A DNA stretch of 64,000 nt. It comes from Devosia ginsengisoli (GTDB lineage Bacteria > Pseudomonadota > Alphaproteobacteria > Rhizobiales > Devosiaceae). Numbering within the stretch: position 1 is the stretch's first letter; each line of letters opens with the position of its first letter. The stretch spans positions 310,001 through 374,000 of the forward strand of contig NZ_JANQAJ010000005.1 of assembly GCF_024707105.1 (NCBI RefSeq). Reading direction: 5' to 3'. Shown piece by piece: positions 50,456-60,839 of the stretch. A program made the position numbers and the translations under genes. A model generated the notes under the pieces. It was not told where the DNA came from, did not search any database, and was given only the letters and a program-made list of their open reading frames with translations.

Positions 50456-50820
50456 CAAAGACTATCCTGACCATCGACGATTCAGCATCCATCCGCCAGA
50501 TGGTGGTGATGACGCTGTCCGGTGCCGGGCTCGATGTCATCGAGGCCATCAACGGCGCCGATGGCTACACCAAGGCCACCAGCCAGACGGTCCATGCCGT
50601 CATCACCGACCTCAACATGCCGGTCATGAACGGCATCGAATTTATCAGAAAATACCGCCAGCACCCGTCCAGCAAGGGTGTGCCGATCATCCTGCTGACC
50701 ACCGAGTCCGACGAAGAGCTCAAGCGCCAGGCCAAGGAAGCCGGTGCCACCGGCTGGATCGTCAAGCCCTTCAAGCAGGACCAGTTGTTGGCCGTCATCA
50801 AGAAGGTCACCGGCGCATGA
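50452..50820 (+). CDS. cheY: Chemotaxis response regulator CheY
   Basis: 122 aa single receiver domain. Acidic pair DD9-10 in LTIDDSASIRQMV, phosphorylated Asp53 in VITDLNMPVMNGIEF, switch Thr in ILLTTESDEE and Lys in WIVKPFKQDQ. Phosphorylated by CheA (next gene, 4-bp overlap); binds the flagellar motor switch. It is the only CheY in the window, so there is no obvious phosphate-sink CheY here. Confidence 0.94.
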   Translation: MTKTILTIDDSASIRQMVVMTLSGAGLDVIEAINGADGYTKATSQTVHAVITDLNMPVMNGIEFIRKYRQHPSSKGVPIILLTTESDEELKRQAKEAGATGWIVKPFKQDQLLAVIKKVTGA

Positions 50821-52832
50821 GCTTCCCCGATCCGTCAGAGACATTCCGCCAGGAAGCCCGCGAGCTGCTCGAACAGCTCGAACTGGGCCTGCTCGACCTG
50901 GAGCAGAACCCGGCCAATGACGACCTGATCAATTCCACCTTCCGGGCGCTGCACACCATCAAGGGCTCCGGCGCCATGTTCGGCTTCACCGCCGTCGCCG
51001 CCTTCGTGCATGAATTCGAGACGGCTTTCGACCAGGTGCGCAAGGGGCATAGCCCCGCCACCTCGGAACTGATCGCCGTGGCGCTTGACGCCAAGGATCA
51101 TATCCACAAGCTGATCGAACAGCCCGACGCGCCTCAGGCCGGCGGCGAAGGCATTCTCGAAGCCCTGCGTATCGTCCTCACGGCAGCCGATATCGAAGCC
51201 GCCGCGCCGGTCGAGGTTGAAACACCGGAGCCGGTCGCCGCGCCGGCTACGGCCGCAAATGGTCGCTGGCGTATCCGCTTCCGCCTGCCGGGCGATGCGC
51301 TGGTCTATGGCACCAATCCGCTGCTGCTGCTCGACGAAATCAAGGCTATCGGCCCCTGCACCATCGTGGCGCTGACCGATACCATTCCGCCGCTCGACGT
51401 GATCGACCCCGAAGTGCCCTATATGGGCTGGCAGGTCGATCTCACGGCCGACGATCCGCGCGCCGCCATCGACGACGTCTTCCTGTTCCTCAAGGACGGC
51501 ATGGAATTGTCGGTGGAGCCGCTGGAGGCGGAGGCCGTTGCGGTCCAACCCGAGCCCGAGCCTGAACCTGCGCCCGTGGCGACGCCCGCCAAACCGGGCA
51601 AGGCGCCGAAGGCCGCCAAATCGGTCGAGAAGGAAGCGCCGGCCAATGCCGAGCGCGCGGCATCCTCCTCCATGCGCGTTGATGCCGAACGGCTCGACGA
51701 ACTCATGGATCGGGTCGGCGAACTGGTCATCGCCCAGGCGCGCCTGACCCAGATCGCCGCCATGAGCAGCGACGGCAATCTCAAGACCATTGCCGAAGAA
51801 CTCGAACGCCTGAGCTCGGGCCTGCGCGACACCACGATGGGCATCCGCATGGTGCCCATCGGCACCCTGTTCAGCCGCTTCCGCCGCCTGATCCACGACC
51901 TCAGCCGCGATCTCGGCAAGGAGATCGACTTCATCACCTCGGGCGAAGACACCGAACTCGACAAGACCATGATCGAGCGCCTGGCCGATCCGCTGGTCCA
52001 CCTGATCCGCAATTCGGTCGACCATGGCCTCGAACCGGCCGAAAAGCGCCTCGCCGCCGGCAAGCCTGCCAAGGGCACGGTGCGACTTTCGGCCGTCTAT
52101 GCCGGTGCCGAAGTCGCCATTTCGGTCACCGATGACGGGGCAGGGCTCAACGCGGACCGTATCCGCGCCAAGGCCGAGGAAGCGGGCCTGCTCGCCCCCG
52201 ATGCCAAGATCGCCGACCAGGATCTCTGGCAGATGATCTTCGCCCCCGGTTTCTCCACCGCCAAGGAAGTCACCTCCCTGTCGGGCCGCGGTGTCGGTAT
52301 GGACGTGGTCAAGCGCATCATAGACGGGCTGCGCGGCAGCATCGATGTCGCTACCACGCCGGGCAGCGGCTCGACCATGACCCTGCGCCTGCCGCTCACG
52401 CTGGCTATCATCGACGGCATGCTCGTGCGGGTCGGCAATGGCCGCTACACCATCCCGCTCGCGGCGGTCGAGGAATGCGTCGAACTGCCCGAGGGCATCG
52501 AAGCCAATGCCCGTGGCCGCAACTTCCTCGATATCCGCGGCAGCCTCGTACCCTTCCTGCGCCTGCGCGAAGTGTTCGGCACCAAAGCCCCGGCCGAGCC
52601 GCACCAGAAGGTGGTGATCGTCTCCTCCGGCGAGGGCCGCGTCGGCCTCGTGGTCGATCAGATCATTGGCAACAACCAGACAGTCATCAAGCAACTGAGC
52701 AAGCTCCACTCTTCCATCAAGTCGTTCTCCGGGGCGACGATACTGGGCGACGGCACGGTCGCGCTCATCCTCGATACCGCCCACCTGGTCCAGTTCGGCC
52801 AGGGCTATGTCGACCAGGGGAGGGCAGCATGA
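50817..52832 (+). CDS. cheA: Chemotaxis histidine kinase CheA
   Basis: 671 aa from ATG 50817; the track start lies in cheY. P1 phosphotransfer domain with His46 ([18 protein letters not shown]), a short P2-like region then a linker rich in Pro/Ala/Glu ([20 protein letters not shown]), P3 dimer helices ([20 protein letters not shown]), P4 ATPase ([53 protein letters not shown]) and P5 ([40 protein letters not shown]). Complete. Couples to receptors through the CheW proteins. Confidence 0.95.
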   Translation: MSFPDPSETFRQEARELLEQLELGLLDLEQNPANDDLINSTFRALHTIKGSGAMFGFTAVAAFVHEFETAFDQVRKGHSPATSELIAVALDAKDHIHKLIEQPDAPQAGGEGILEALRIVLTAADIEAAAPVEVETPEPVAAPATAANGRWRIRFRLPGDALVYGTNPLLLLDEIKAIGPCTIVALTDTIPPLDVIDPEVPYMGWQVDLTADDPRAAIDDVFLFLKDGMELSVEPLEAEAVAVQPEPEPEPAPVATPAKPGKAPKAAKSVEKEAPANAERAASSSMRVDAERLDELMDRVGELVIAQARLTQIAAMSSDGNLKTIAEELERLSSGLRDTTMGIRMVPIGTLFSRFRRLIHDLSRDLGKEIDFITSGEDTELDKTMIERLADPLVHLIRNSVDHGLEPAEKRLAAGKPAKGTVRLSAVYAGAEVAISVTDDGAGLNADRIRAKAEEAGLLAPDAKIADQDLWQMIFAPGFSTAKEVTSLSGRGVGMDVVKRIIDGLRGSIDVATTPGSGSTMTLRLPLTLAIIDGMLVRVGNGRYTIPLAAVEECVELPEGIEANARGRNFLDIRGSLVPFLRLREVFGTKAPAEPHQKVVIVSSGEGRVGLVVDQIIGNNQTVIKQLSKLHSSIKSFSGATILGDGTVALILDTAHLVQFGQGYVDQGRAA

Positions 52833-53329
52833 GCACCACCGAAACCGGCTCCATGAAGGCGCTGACATTGCGCCTGCAGGACGAACTGTTCGCCATCGAG
52901 GCGGGCAGCGTGCGCGAAATCCTCGATCTCGTGCCGATCACCGAAGTGCCCAATGCCTCGCCCTTCGTCAGCGGCCTCATCAATGTGCGCGGCCGCGTCG
53001 TGCCGCTCGCCGATCTGCGCGTGATGTTCGGCATGGACCGGCCCGAGCCGGACGAGGACACCCGCATCGTGGTGATGGAAGTCGATATCGACGGCGAACC
53101 CACCGTGGCCGGCATTCTCGCCGACAAGGTCCACGACGTCACCGATATCGAAGCCGCCTCCATCGAGGAGGCTCCCAGGGTCGGCATGCGCTGGCGGCCG
53201 GAATTCATCCGCGGCATCGGCAAGCGCAACGGCGGCTTCATCATCATCCCCGATCTGGGGCGAATTTTCGAGACACAGGGCGCCAGAACCGCGTCCCCGG
53301 CAGCATCAGAAGAAAGGTCTGCAACGTGA
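52829..53329 (+). CDS. cheW: Chemotaxis coupling protein CheW (first copy)
   Basis: 166 aa. [91 protein letters not shown] cover both CheW beta barrels. The start overlaps cheA by 4 bp, its stop overlaps the GTG of the first receptor gene. A second, more divergent CheW is at 56558. Confidence 0.94.
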   Translation: MSTTETGSMKALTLRLQDELFAIEAGSVREILDLVPITEVPNASPFVSGLINVRGRVVPLADLRVMFGMDRPEPDEDTRIVVMEVDIDGEPTVAGILADKVHDVTDIEAASIEEAPRVGMRWRPEFIRGIGKRNGGFIIIPDLGRIFETQGARTASPAASEERSAT

Positions 53330-55419
53330 GACTGACAATCAAAACCAAACTGGCGGCGGTGTTCACCGTGGTCGTGGCCCTTTCGGGCGCCAGCATGTTC
53401 ATCGCCCTGCAGAATCTCGGGCAACTCAATGACAACCTCGAGCACATCATCACCGGGCCGGCGGCGCGTTCCATCGCGCTCAAGGAAATGCAGGAAGATC
53501 TGACCGGACTGAGCAACAATCTGCGCGCCATGATCCTGAGCTCGAGCGCTGAAGAGCTTGCGGCGGACCAGCAGGCGCTGAGCGTTCTGTACGGCGAACT
53601 GCTTGCAGATGCCGAGGGCATGAGCGGCACGTTCACGGTGGAGGAATCCAACCGTGACATGGAAAGTTTTGTCACCGCTCTCGAACAGTATTGGGCGGTG
53701 TCCGTGCAGGTGCAGGACTACGCCAAGCTGAATTCCGATACGGTGGCCTTCGAAATCACCACCAGCGAAGGCAGCGCGTCCATCACGGCCCTGGAAGAAA
53801 CCATGGGCAGCCTGATCGGCGCCCTTGGCCGTCGGCTGAATGCCGGGGACCTGTCGGCGGTGCCCGCCTATGACACCGCCAACGCCATGTTCCTCAAGGC
53901 CAGCGATGCCTTCCGGCAGCAGCGCAATATCCTGCTGGCCGACGGGAATCCTGCCAAACAGGACGAGTGGCTCAACGACTACCACACGGCCGTGGCCGAT
54001 CTGGAAGGCGGATTCGCCCAGTTGGTTCGCATTGTCGGCCCTGCCGAAGCAGGCCTCGCCACCCAGGCACAGGCCGACTATCAGGCGATGATCGTCGCCA
54101 TGAACAAGGCCGTCGATGTGGCGGTCCAGCGCTCGCAATATTACGCCGTGGAACTTGCCGATGGCGAGGGCGCAACGCTGCGCGCTGCCGCCGTCGATCT
54201 GCTCGAGACCATCGTCGAGCGCAACGACGCGCTGCTGCGCCAGGCGGCCGTGGACGCCGATGCACTCTACGAATCCAGCCGCATGCTGCTGATCGGCATC
54301 CTGGTCGGCTCGGTACTGATCGCGCTCATCGCCGCGCTCTGGATCGTCATCTCGATCTCGCGTGCCCTGACCAGCGCTGTCCGCCTCGCCAACGAGGTGG
54401 CCGATGGCAATCTCAGCGCCACCGTGGTCAGCAAGAGCGACGACGAGGTCGGCGACCTGATCAAGGCGCTCAATTCCATGACGCAGAAGCTGCGCGAAGT
54501 GGTGAGCGAAGTCACGGTCGCCACCCGCAATGTCGCGGCGGGCAGCCAGGAAATGTCGGCCACGGCCGAACAGTTGAGCCAGGGCGCGACCGAACAGGCC
54601 TCCTCGACCGAAGAGGCTTCGGCCTCGATGGAAGAAATGGCCTCGACCATCAAGCAGTCGGCCGACAATGCCAGCCAGACCGAGAAGATCGCCCGCCAGT
54701 CCGCGGCCGATGCCATCGCCTCGGGCGAAGCGGTGAACAATGCCGTGGAAGCCATGCAGACCATCGCCGAGAAGATCATTGTGGTGCAGGAAATCGCCCG
54801 GCAGACCGACCTGCTGGCCCTCAACGCGGCGGTCGAAGCGGCGCGCGCCGGCGAACATGGCCGCGGTTTTGCGGTCGTGGCCTCCGAAGTGCGCAAGCTC
54901 GCCGAACGCAGCCAGGCTGCCGCAGCGGAGATTTCCACACTGTCGGGAACGACCGTAAAGGCGGCCCAATCGGCCGGCGAAATGCTCGGCAAGCTGGTGC
55001 CCGATATCCAGCGCACGGCCGAACTGGTGGAGGAAATCTCCGCCGGCAGCCGCGAGCAGAATGCCGGTGCGGCCCAGATCAACACCGCCATCCAGCAGCT
55101 CGACAAGGTGACCCAGCAGAACACTTCGGCCGCCGAGGAAATGTCGGCGACATCAGAAGAGCTGGCCAGCCAGGCTGAACAGCTCCAGGCCGCCATCAGC
55201 TACTTCCGCATCGACGCCTCGTCGATCCCGGTCGCGGCGAACAAGAGCGAAGCCAAGGCCACCGGCGATCTCAAGCAGGCCATCCTGGCCAAGGCGCCGC
55301 ATATGGCGCCGCGCAAGACCGGCGGGAAGGCCAAGGCCCCCAATTCGGGCGGCTTCGACCTCGATCTGGATGACGGGCACGACGAGCTCGACGGGGATTT
55401 CACCCGCCGCAGCGCCTGA
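53326..55419 (+). CDS. Methyl-accepting chemotaxis protein (full length)
   Basis: 697 aa from GTG 53326, overlapping the cheW stop (GTGA). Membrane segment [20 protein letters not shown], a large helical periplasmic sensor of about 280 residues (four-helix type, two predicted bundles), second segment around residues 319-343 ([20 protein letters not shown]), HAMP ([20 protein letters not shown]), then the signalling hairpin with tip [40 protein letters not shown]. Gln/Glu methylation-type pairs flank it. C-terminal tail [20 protein letters not shown] shares its form with the truncated receptor downstream. Ligand unknown. Confidence 0.93.
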   Translation: MRLTIKTKLAAVFTVVVALSGASMFIALQNLGQLNDNLEHIITGPAARSIALKEMQEDLTGLSNNLRAMILSSSAEELAADQQALSVLYGELLADAEGMSGTFTVEESNRDMESFVTALEQYWAVSVQVQDYAKLNSDTVAFEITTSEGSASITALEETMGSLIGALGRRLNAGDLSAVPAYDTANAMFLKASDAFRQQRNILLADGNPAKQDEWLNDYHTAVADLEGGFAQLVRIVGPAEAGLATQAQADYQAMIVAMNKAVDVAVQRSQYYAVELADGEGATLRAAAVDLLETIVERNDALLRQAAVDADALYESSRMLLIGILVGSVLIALIAALWIVISISRALTSAVRLANEVADGNLSATVVSKSDDEVGDLIKALNSMTQKLREVVSEVTVATRNVAAGSQEMSATAEQLSQGATEQASSTEEASASMEEMASTIKQSADNASQTEKIARQSAADAIASGEAVNNAVEAMQTIAEKIIVVQEIARQTDLLALNAAVEAARAGEHGRGFAVVASEVRKLAERSQAAAAEISTLSGTTVKAAQSAGEMLGKLVPDIQRTAELVEEISAGSREQNAGAAQINTAIQQLDKVTQQNTSAAEEMSATSEELASQAEQLQAAISYFRIDASSIPVAANKSEAKATGDLKQAILAKAPHMAPRKTGGKAKAPNSGGFDLDLDDGHDELDGDFTRRSA
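54528..55218 (+). repeat. Direct repeat, copy A (receptor signalling domain)
   Basis: 691 bp, nearly identical to 55661-56351 at a constant offset of 1,133 bp. Differences are scattered and mostly silent. Confidence 0.85.
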
Positions 55420-55439
55420 CCCGACAGCTATCTGCCCGG

Positions 55440-55472
55440 GCATCGGGACCGGCTCCTCTCCGGCCCCGATGC
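55440..55472. other. Hairpin between the two receptor genes
   Basis: GCATCGGG-A-CCGG and CCGG-C-CCCGATGC form a 12-pair stem with one mismatch and a 7-base loop, 20 bp after the first receptor stop. No T-run, so processing or attenuation rather than full termination. Confidence 0.5.
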
Positions 55473-55550
55473 ACCCCGAATATTCCAAGCGTCATTAGTC
55501 GACTCTGGAGGACCGCAGAAGCGTGCCCTCAAGCCAAGAAAGGCACGTTT

Positions 55551-56546
55551 ATGCGTTTGACCATAAAGGTAAAACTGGCTGCGACATTCCTCGGGCTGGC
55601 ACTCGAGCGCATGGTCTCCAAGCTGCGCGACGTCATCACCGAAGCCATTTCCTCCGCCAACAATGTCGCGGCGGGCAGCCAGGAAATGTCGGCCACGGCC
55701 GAACAGTTGAGCCAGGGCGCGACCGAACAGGCCTCCTCGACCGAAGAGGCTTCGGCCTCGATGGAAGAAATGGCTGCCACCATCAAGCAGTCGGCAGATA
55801 ACGCTTCGCAAACCGAGAAGATCGCCCGTCAGTCCGCCGCAAACGCCATCGCCTCGGGCGAGGCCGTGGACAACGCGGTCGCGGCCATGCAAACCATCGC
55901 CGAAAAGATCATGGTGGTGCAGGAAATCGCCCGCCAGACCGACCTGCTGGCCCTCAACGCGGCGGTAGAAGCGGCGCGCGCCGGCGAACATGGCCGCGGT
56001 TTTGCGGTCGTGGCCTCCGAAGTGCGCAAGCTGGCGGAGCGCAGCCAGGCTGCCGCGGCCGAAATCTCGACGCTGTCGGGAACAACCGTAAAGGCGGCCC
56101 AATCAGCCGGCGAAATGCTCGGCAAGCTGGTGCCCGATATCCAGCGCACGGCCGAGTTGGTGGAGGAAATCTCCGCCGGCAGCCGCGAGCAGAATGCCGG
56201 TGCCGCGCAGATCAACACTGCTATCCAGCAGCTCGACAAGGTGACCCAGCAGAACACTTCGGCCGCCGAGGAAATGTCGGCGACATCAGAAGAGCTGGCC
56301 AGCCAGGCCGAACAGCTCCAGACCGCCATCAGCTACTTCCGCATCGACGCCAGCCCGACCAGCCAGGCCGCCGCCAAGGCCAAACCGGCTCGGGCTGGCC
56401 TGCGCGACGCGATCATGGCCAAAGCCCCCCATATGGGAGAGGCCAGGTCCGGCACGCGGAGCGGCAAGGGCGGTGGTTTCGATCTCGACCTCGATGATGG
56501 CCATGATGAACTCGACGGCGAATTCACCCGTCGCGGCGCGGCATAA
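55551..56546 (+). CDS. Receptor signalling protein without sensor domain
   Basis: 331 aa. Starts [15 protein letters not shown] like a receptor's first membrane helix, then jumps to [20 protein letters not shown] and the complete methylation and signalling hairpin ([20 protein letters not shown]). The periplasmic domain, second membrane helix and HAMP are missing, consistent with an in-frame deletion of about 470 codons after a receptor duplication. The 15-residue N-terminal remnant is too short to span the membrane, so it should be cytoplasmic. The C-terminal tail [20 protein letters not shown] is the same as in the full receptor. It could form arrays but not sense externally. Confidence 0.9.
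   Translation: MRLTIKVKLAATFLGLALERMVSKLRDVITEAISSANNVAAGSQEMSATAEQLSQGATEQASSTEEASASMEEMAATIKQSADNASQTEKIARQSAANAIASGEAVDNAVAAMQTIAEKIMVVQEIARQTDLLALNAAVEAARAGEHGRGFAVVASEVRKLAERSQAAAAEISTLSGTTVKAAQSAGEMLGKLVPDIQRTAELVEEISAGSREQNAGAAQINTAIQQLDKVTQQNTSAAEEMSATSEELASQAEQLQTAISYFRIDASPTSQAAAKAKPARAGLRDAIMAKAPHMGEARSGTRSGKGGGFDLDLDDGHDELDGEFTRRGAA
55661..56351 (+). repeat. Direct repeat, copy B (receptor signalling domain)
   Basis: Partner of 54528-55218; see there. A substrate for homologous recombination that would delete 1,133 bp. Confidence 0.85.
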
Positions 56547-56557
56547 GGAGAAGAACC

Positions 56558-57019
56558 ATGGCCGAACGGGCTCAATACGTCACTCTCGGCGTGGCTGAGG
56601 AACTCTTCGCCGCCCCGGTGGAGAAGGTACAGGAAATCCTCGACATGCGGCCCATTGCGCGCCTGCCGCAGGCGCCCGAAACCCTGCTCGGCATGATCGA
56701 CGTGCGCGGGCAGGGCATTCCGGTGGTCGACCTGCGCCTCACCCTCGGCCTGCCGCCGGCGCCGGACAATGAGAATACCCGTATTCTCGTCCTCTCTCTC
56801 GCCGGACGCGATGGCGACCTGCGGCTGGGCCTGCGGGCCGACCGGGTGTTCGAGGTGACCGTGCTCGACGACGACGACCTCGATCCGCCGCCTTCGGTCA
56901 GCGGCACCTGGGCCGGTCATTGCATTGCCGGCATCGGCCGGCGCAACGGACGGTTCGTCACCGTGCTCGATCTCGAGCGCCTGCTGGGTTCGTTCGAGGA
57001 CACCGCCCGCGCTGCCTGA
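56558..57019 (+). CDS. cheW: Chemotaxis coupling protein CheW (second copy)
   Basis: 153 aa. VTLGVAEELFAAPVEKVQEI, LDMRPIARLPQAPETLLGMI, DVRGQGIPVVDLRLTLGLPP, LRLGLRADRVFEVTVLDDDD, WAGHCIAGIGRRNGRFVTVL show a complete CheW fold, but it is clearly diverged from the first copy. Ribosome site AAGGAGAAGAACC is strong. It may serve a different receptor subset or fill CheW-only rings. Confidence 0.92.
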   Translation: MAERAQYVTLGVAEELFAAPVEKVQEILDMRPIARLPQAPETLLGMIDVRGQGIPVVDLRLTLGLPPAPDNENTRILVLSLAGRDGDLRLGLRADRVFEVTVLDDDDLDPPPSVSGTWAGHCIAGIGRRNGRFVTVLDLERLLGSFEDTARAA

Positions 57020-57074
57020 GCAAGCGGCATGCGACCACCCGGCCGCATGCCCCCTTCGCCCTGGAGATACTCCA

Positions 57075-57959
57075 TTGCCCTTTTCCGCCCATCAGGCTGC
57101 CGCCCGCCTGGACCATGCCGACGACGACCACCTGTCCCCGCGCGATTTCAAGCGTATCGCTGACCTGATCAGCACGGAGGTGGGCATCAAGCTGCCGCCG
57201 ACCAAGCGCCTGATGGTGGAAGGCCGCCTGCGCAAGCGTGTGCGCGCCCTGGGGCTGGCCAGCCTCGATCACTACGGCGCCTATCTGTTCCAGCGCGACG
57301 GTCTGGCCGCCGAACGCATCTACCTGATCAACGCCGTCACCACCAACAAGACCGATTTCTTTCGCGAACCCGAGCATTTCGACCTGCTCGAGCAGCGCCT
57401 GGTGCCTGACCTGATCGAATTGCGCCGCGGCGAACGCAAGCCGCTGCTCAAGATCTGGAGCGCTGCCAGCTCGACCGGCGCCGAAGCCTATACTCTGGCC
57501 ATGGTTCTGGCCGATCTTCTGGCGCAACGGCAGGACTTCCGCTTCGCCATTCTCGGCACCGACATTTCCACTGCCGTGCTGGAACAGGGCGTGCGGGCCA
57601 TCTATCCGACCGAACTGCTCGCGCCGGTGCCGCCGGCCAAGCAGCAGCGCTACCTGATGCATGCCCGCAAGCCCGGCATGCGGCCCGAAGTGCGCATCGT
57701 GCCCGAATTGCGCCGGCTGGTGCATTTCGCGCGGCTCAACCTGATGGATACCAGCTATCCCTTCGACCGCGACGTGGACGTGATCTTCCTGCGCAATGTG
57801 CTGATCTATTTCGACAAGGCCGACCAGGAAAAGGTGATCCTGCGGTTGGTCAGTCATTTGCGGCCCGGCGGTTATCTCATTCTTGGTCATTCTGAATCCA
57901 TGATCGGCACCACGGTGACCATGCGCCAGGTTGCCCCCGCCGTATTCCAGAAGGCCTGA
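57075..57959 (+). CDS. cheR: Chemoreceptor methyltransferase CheR
   Basis: 294 aa from TTG 57075 ([20 protein letters not shown]), preceded by GGAG; the track start at 56925 overlaps cheW. N-terminal helical domain ([40 protein letters not shown]), then the SAM domain: [20 protein letters not shown] (SAM loop, slightly unlike the usual STGEEPYSLAM), [20 protein letters not shown], and [20 protein letters not shown]. Methylates glutamates on the receptors of this operon. Confidence 0.93.
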   Translation: MPFSAHQAAARLDHADDDHLSPRDFKRIADLISTEVGIKLPPTKRLMVEGRLRKRVRALGLASLDHYGAYLFQRDGLAAERIYLINAVTTNKTDFFREPEHFDLLEQRLVPDLIELRRGERKPLLKIWSAASSTGAEAYTLAMVLADLLAQRQDFRFAILGTDISTAVLEQGVRAIYPTELLAPVPPAKQQRYLMHARKPGMRPEVRIVPELRRLVHFARLNLMDTSYPFDRDVDVIFLRNVLIYFDKADQEKVILRLVSHLRPGGYLILGHSESMIGTTVTMRQVAPAVFQKA

Positions 57960-57969
57960 AAGCAAGACC

Positions 57970-59100
57970 ATGCCTGCAACCCACCGCAAGATCCGTGTGC
58001 TCATCGTCGATGACAGCGCCTCGGTGCGCATGACGCTGAGCGAGATCATCGACGGTGACCCTGACCTCGAAGTCATGGCGACCGCGGCCGACCCCTATGT
58101 CGCGGTGGAGCGCATCCGGCAGGAAGTGCCCGATGTGATGTTCCTCGATATCGAGCTGCCGCGCATGGACGGGCTGACCTTCCTGCGCAAGATCATGAGC
58201 CAGCGGCCCATTCCGGTGGTGATCTGCTCGAGCCTGGCCGAGGCCGGTTCCGATACGCTGATGCAGGCGCTCGAAGCCGGCGCTGTCGATGTCGTGGCCA
58301 AGCCGCGCGTCGACACCACCCAGTTCCTGCAGGAATCGCGCATGCGCATCTGCGACGCCGCCAAGGCGGCCGCCCATGCCAAATTCCGCGGCGTGAAGAA
58401 GGCGCCGCCGCCGCCGATCAATGTCGAGGCCAAGCTCACCGCCGACGCGATCATTCCGCCTCTGTCGGAAGCACGGGCCGCCTCGCTGCGCGCCAAACAG
58501 CCGCAGACCGAGCCGATCATCTGCATCGGCGCCTCCACCGGCGGCACCGAAGCCTTGCGCGACGTGTTGGAAAAGCTGCCCGCCGACAGCCCCGCCATTG
58601 TCATCGTCCAGCACATGCCCGAAAAATTCACCGGGGCCTTTGCCCGCCGCCTCGACGGTCTCTGCGCCATCGCGGTCAAGGAAGCCGAGGATGGCGATGT
58701 GGTGCAGGCGGGCAGGGCGCTCATTGCCCCCGGCAACCAGCATATGGTGCTGCACCGCGCCGGCAGCCGCTACACGGTCAATATCGTGGACGGGCCGCAT
58801 GTGTCCCGCCATCGCCCCTCGGTCGATGTGATGTTCCGCTCGGCCTCGCAAGTGGCGGGTCGCAATGCCATGGGCATCATCCTCACCGGCATGGGCGATG
58901 ACGGCGCCAGGGGCCTGCTCGAAATGCGGCAGGCCGGCAGCCACACCATCGCGCAGGACGAAGAGAGTTGCGTGGTTTTCGGCATGCCCAAGGAAGCCAT
59001 CCAGCGCAACGCCGCGGTCAAGATATTGCCGCTGAGCCGCGTCGCCACCGAAATCGAAACCTATGGCCGTAACGCCCAGCGCACGGGGACTTCACTATGA
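57970..59100 (+). CDS. cheB: Chemotaxis methylesterase CheB
   Basis: 376 aa from ATG 57970, 10 bp after cheR. Receiver with phosphorylated Asp in [16 protein letters not shown], linker [10 protein letters not shown], and the esterase with the catalytic Ser in [20 protein letters not shown], His in [18 protein letters not shown] and Asp in [16 protein letters not shown]. Removes receptor methyl groups when phosphorylated by CheA. Overlaps the next gene by 4 bp. Confidence 0.94.
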   Translation: MPATHRKIRVLIVDDSASVRMTLSEIIDGDPDLEVMATAADPYVAVERIRQEVPDVMFLDIELPRMDGLTFLRKIMSQRPIPVVICSSLAEAGSDTLMQALEAGAVDVVAKPRVDTTQFLQESRMRICDAAKAAAHAKFRGVKKAPPPPINVEAKLTADAIIPPLSEARAASLRAKQPQTEPIICIGASTGGTEALRDVLEKLPADSPAIVIVQHMPEKFTGAFARRLDGLCAIAVKEAEDGDVVQAGRALIAPGNQHMVLHRAGSRYTVNIVDGPHVSRHRPSVDVMFRSASQVAGRNAMGIILTGMGDDGARGLLEMRQAGSHTIAQDEESCVVFGMPKEAIQRNAAVKILPLSRVATEIETYGRNAQRTGTSL

Positions 59101-60839
59101 GCGCATTGGCGCAATCACTGCCGGCCAAAGCCGCCGATGCCACCGCCTTGCGGGCTGTCGGCGTGGCACTGGCCGCACCGCGCGAGCAGATCGAAAGCAC
59201 TTTCGTCACCGTAGGCGCCCGCCTGACCGAAGGCGCGGCTATGCTCAACCGCGTCACCAAGGTGTTCGAGGCGCTGCCGGCCCAGTTGCAGAGCCCCGAA
59301 CTGGTCGAAGCCTCGACGCGTCTCGCCGATGTCGGCAAGCAGGCCCAGACCATCTCGGCCCTGTTCGCCACCGAACAGGCCGACCTGACGCGGCTGGTCG
59401 AAGTGGTTCGCGCCGCCGACCATCCGATTTCCGAATTGCGCCGCACCGTCAAGATGATGGGCATCGTCGCCATCAATGCCCGCGTCGTGGCGGCCAGCGT
59501 GGTGGGCGATGGCGATGATTTCGACGTGTTCACCACCGATATCGCCAAGCTCTCGGAAAGCGCCAGCAGCACCATCCAGCAGTTCACCGCCGCCTATCGG
59601 CAGCTCACCGACGAGGTCGGCCAGGCCGCCCGCCAGCGCAGCCAGTTCGAGAATGCCCATGCCGATACGCTGAGCACCCTCGCCGCCGGCATGGACACCG
59701 CTTTGGCCGAGCTTGCGCGACAGCGCGCCATTTCCGTCGATGGCAGCGCCGAGACCGGCCGGGTCTCCCGCCAGATCGTCACCCGCATTGCCAGCGCCGT
59801 CATGGCCCTGCAGGTGGGCGACGCCACCCGCCAGCGCATCGAACATATCGAAAGCGGCATAGCGGCGCTTGTCGACCTGCTGGACGGCGGCGAGTTACCG
59901 GAAACCGACAGGCAGGCTGCCGCCTCGATCGTGGGCGGCCTGCAGGTTGCCCAGCTCTCCGCCGCGACCGCTGCTTTCGAAGGCGACGTGGTCGAGGCGG
60001 GTGACGCCCTGCGCGACCTCGCTGCCGATGCCCGCGCCATTACCGATCAGAGCCAGGCCATTTACGGCCAGGGCGACGAGGCCGGCGCCTCCTCGCTGGC
60101 CGCGCTGAGCAAGGCGGTACGCCATGCCGCTGTGGTCCTGCGCGATTGCGAGGCCGAGCGCAGCAAGCTGGAACTGGTGGCCGGCGCCGTATTGGGAACC
60201 GTCGGCGTGCTGCTGAGCCATGTCGAGGCCGTGCAGGAAATCGAGGCCAATATGCGCCTTGTCAGCCTCAATGCCGCAGTCAAATGCGCCCAGCTCGGCC
60301 CGCGCGGGGCCGCCCTCAACGTCATCGCCAGGCAATTGCGCGAACTGACCGGCGAGACGGTGAGCGCGGCCGAAGCCTCCATGGCCGGACTGCATGAAGC
60401 AGCCGGTCTCGCGAAGTCTTTCGGCGCTGCTGCCAATGGCGATGCGGCCGGCCGCGTCGGCCAGCTCGAACAGGAAGCGACGGCCGCGCTGGTCCTGCTG
60501 CAGGGTGTCGATGCCGCACTGGCCGAGGCCTTGGCGACGCTCAACCGCGATGGCCCCAATGTCATTGCCCTCCTGGGTACGGCAGCCGAGACCTTCGTCA
60601 GCCAGGCAGCAATTTCCGAAACCATGCGCGATCTCGAAATGCAGCTCGTAGCAGCATGTCCGCTGATGGCGTCGGCCACTCAGACGGAGTCGATTTCCGA
60701 CATGTTGGCCGCTCACCGCGCTCGCTACACGATGGATGCCGAGCGCAAGATTCACGAGAAACTGTTCGGCGCCGACACGACAGCGCCGGCCGTCGAAGCG
60801 GCCACGGAGAGCGAAGACCTCGACGCGCTGTTCTTCTAG
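59097..60839 (+). CDS. Unrecognised chemotaxis-operon protein with CheZ-like features
   Basis: 580 aa, soluble, almost all helical; no membrane segment. It starts inside the cheB stop (ATGA), so it is the last chemotaxis gene. Three things stand out. Two stretches look like degenerate receptor tips: [20 protein letters not shown] (about 120) and [20 protein letters not shown] (about 385) with [16 protein letters not shown] motif [20 protein letters not shown] (about 235) is similar in form to the CheZ-type QDLTGQ catalytic helix. It ends in an acidic tail SEDLDALFF, like the CheY-binding C-terminus of CheZ (DDLLDSLGF). I know no named family; CheY-phosphate phosphatase or receptor-like adaptor are guesses. 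Confidence 0.85.
   Translation: MSALAQSLPAKAADATALRAVGVALAAPREQIESTFVTVGARLTEGAAMLNRVTKVFEALPAQLQSPELVEASTRLADVGKQAQTISALFATEQADLTRLVEVVRAADHPISELRRTVKMMGIVAINARVVAASVVGDGDDFDVFTTDIAKLSESASSTIQQFTAAYRQLTDEVGQAARQRSQFENAHADTLSTLAAGMDTALAELARQRAISVDGSAETGRVSRQIVTRIASAVMALQVGDATRQRIEHIESGIAALVDLLDGGELPETDRQAAASIVGGLQVAQLSAATAAFEGDVVEAGDALRDLAADARAITDQSQAIYGQGDEAGASSLAALSKAVRHAAVVLRDCEAERSKLELVAGAVLGTVGVLLSHVEAVQEIEANMRLVSLNAAVKCAQLGPRGAALNVIARQLRELTGETVSAAEASMAGLHEAAGLAKSFGAAANGDAAGRVGQLEQEATAALVLLQGVDAALAEALATLNRDGPNVIALLGTAAETFVSQAAISETMRDLEMQLVAACPLMASATQTESISDMLAAHRARYTMDAERKIHEKLFGADTTAPAVEAATESEDLDALFF

Noticed and set aside
50835-54969. Two very long minus-strand ORFs (677 and 734 aa)
   Set aside because: Antisense to cheA, cheW and the receptor gene; high-GC codon bias leaves the reverse frame open.
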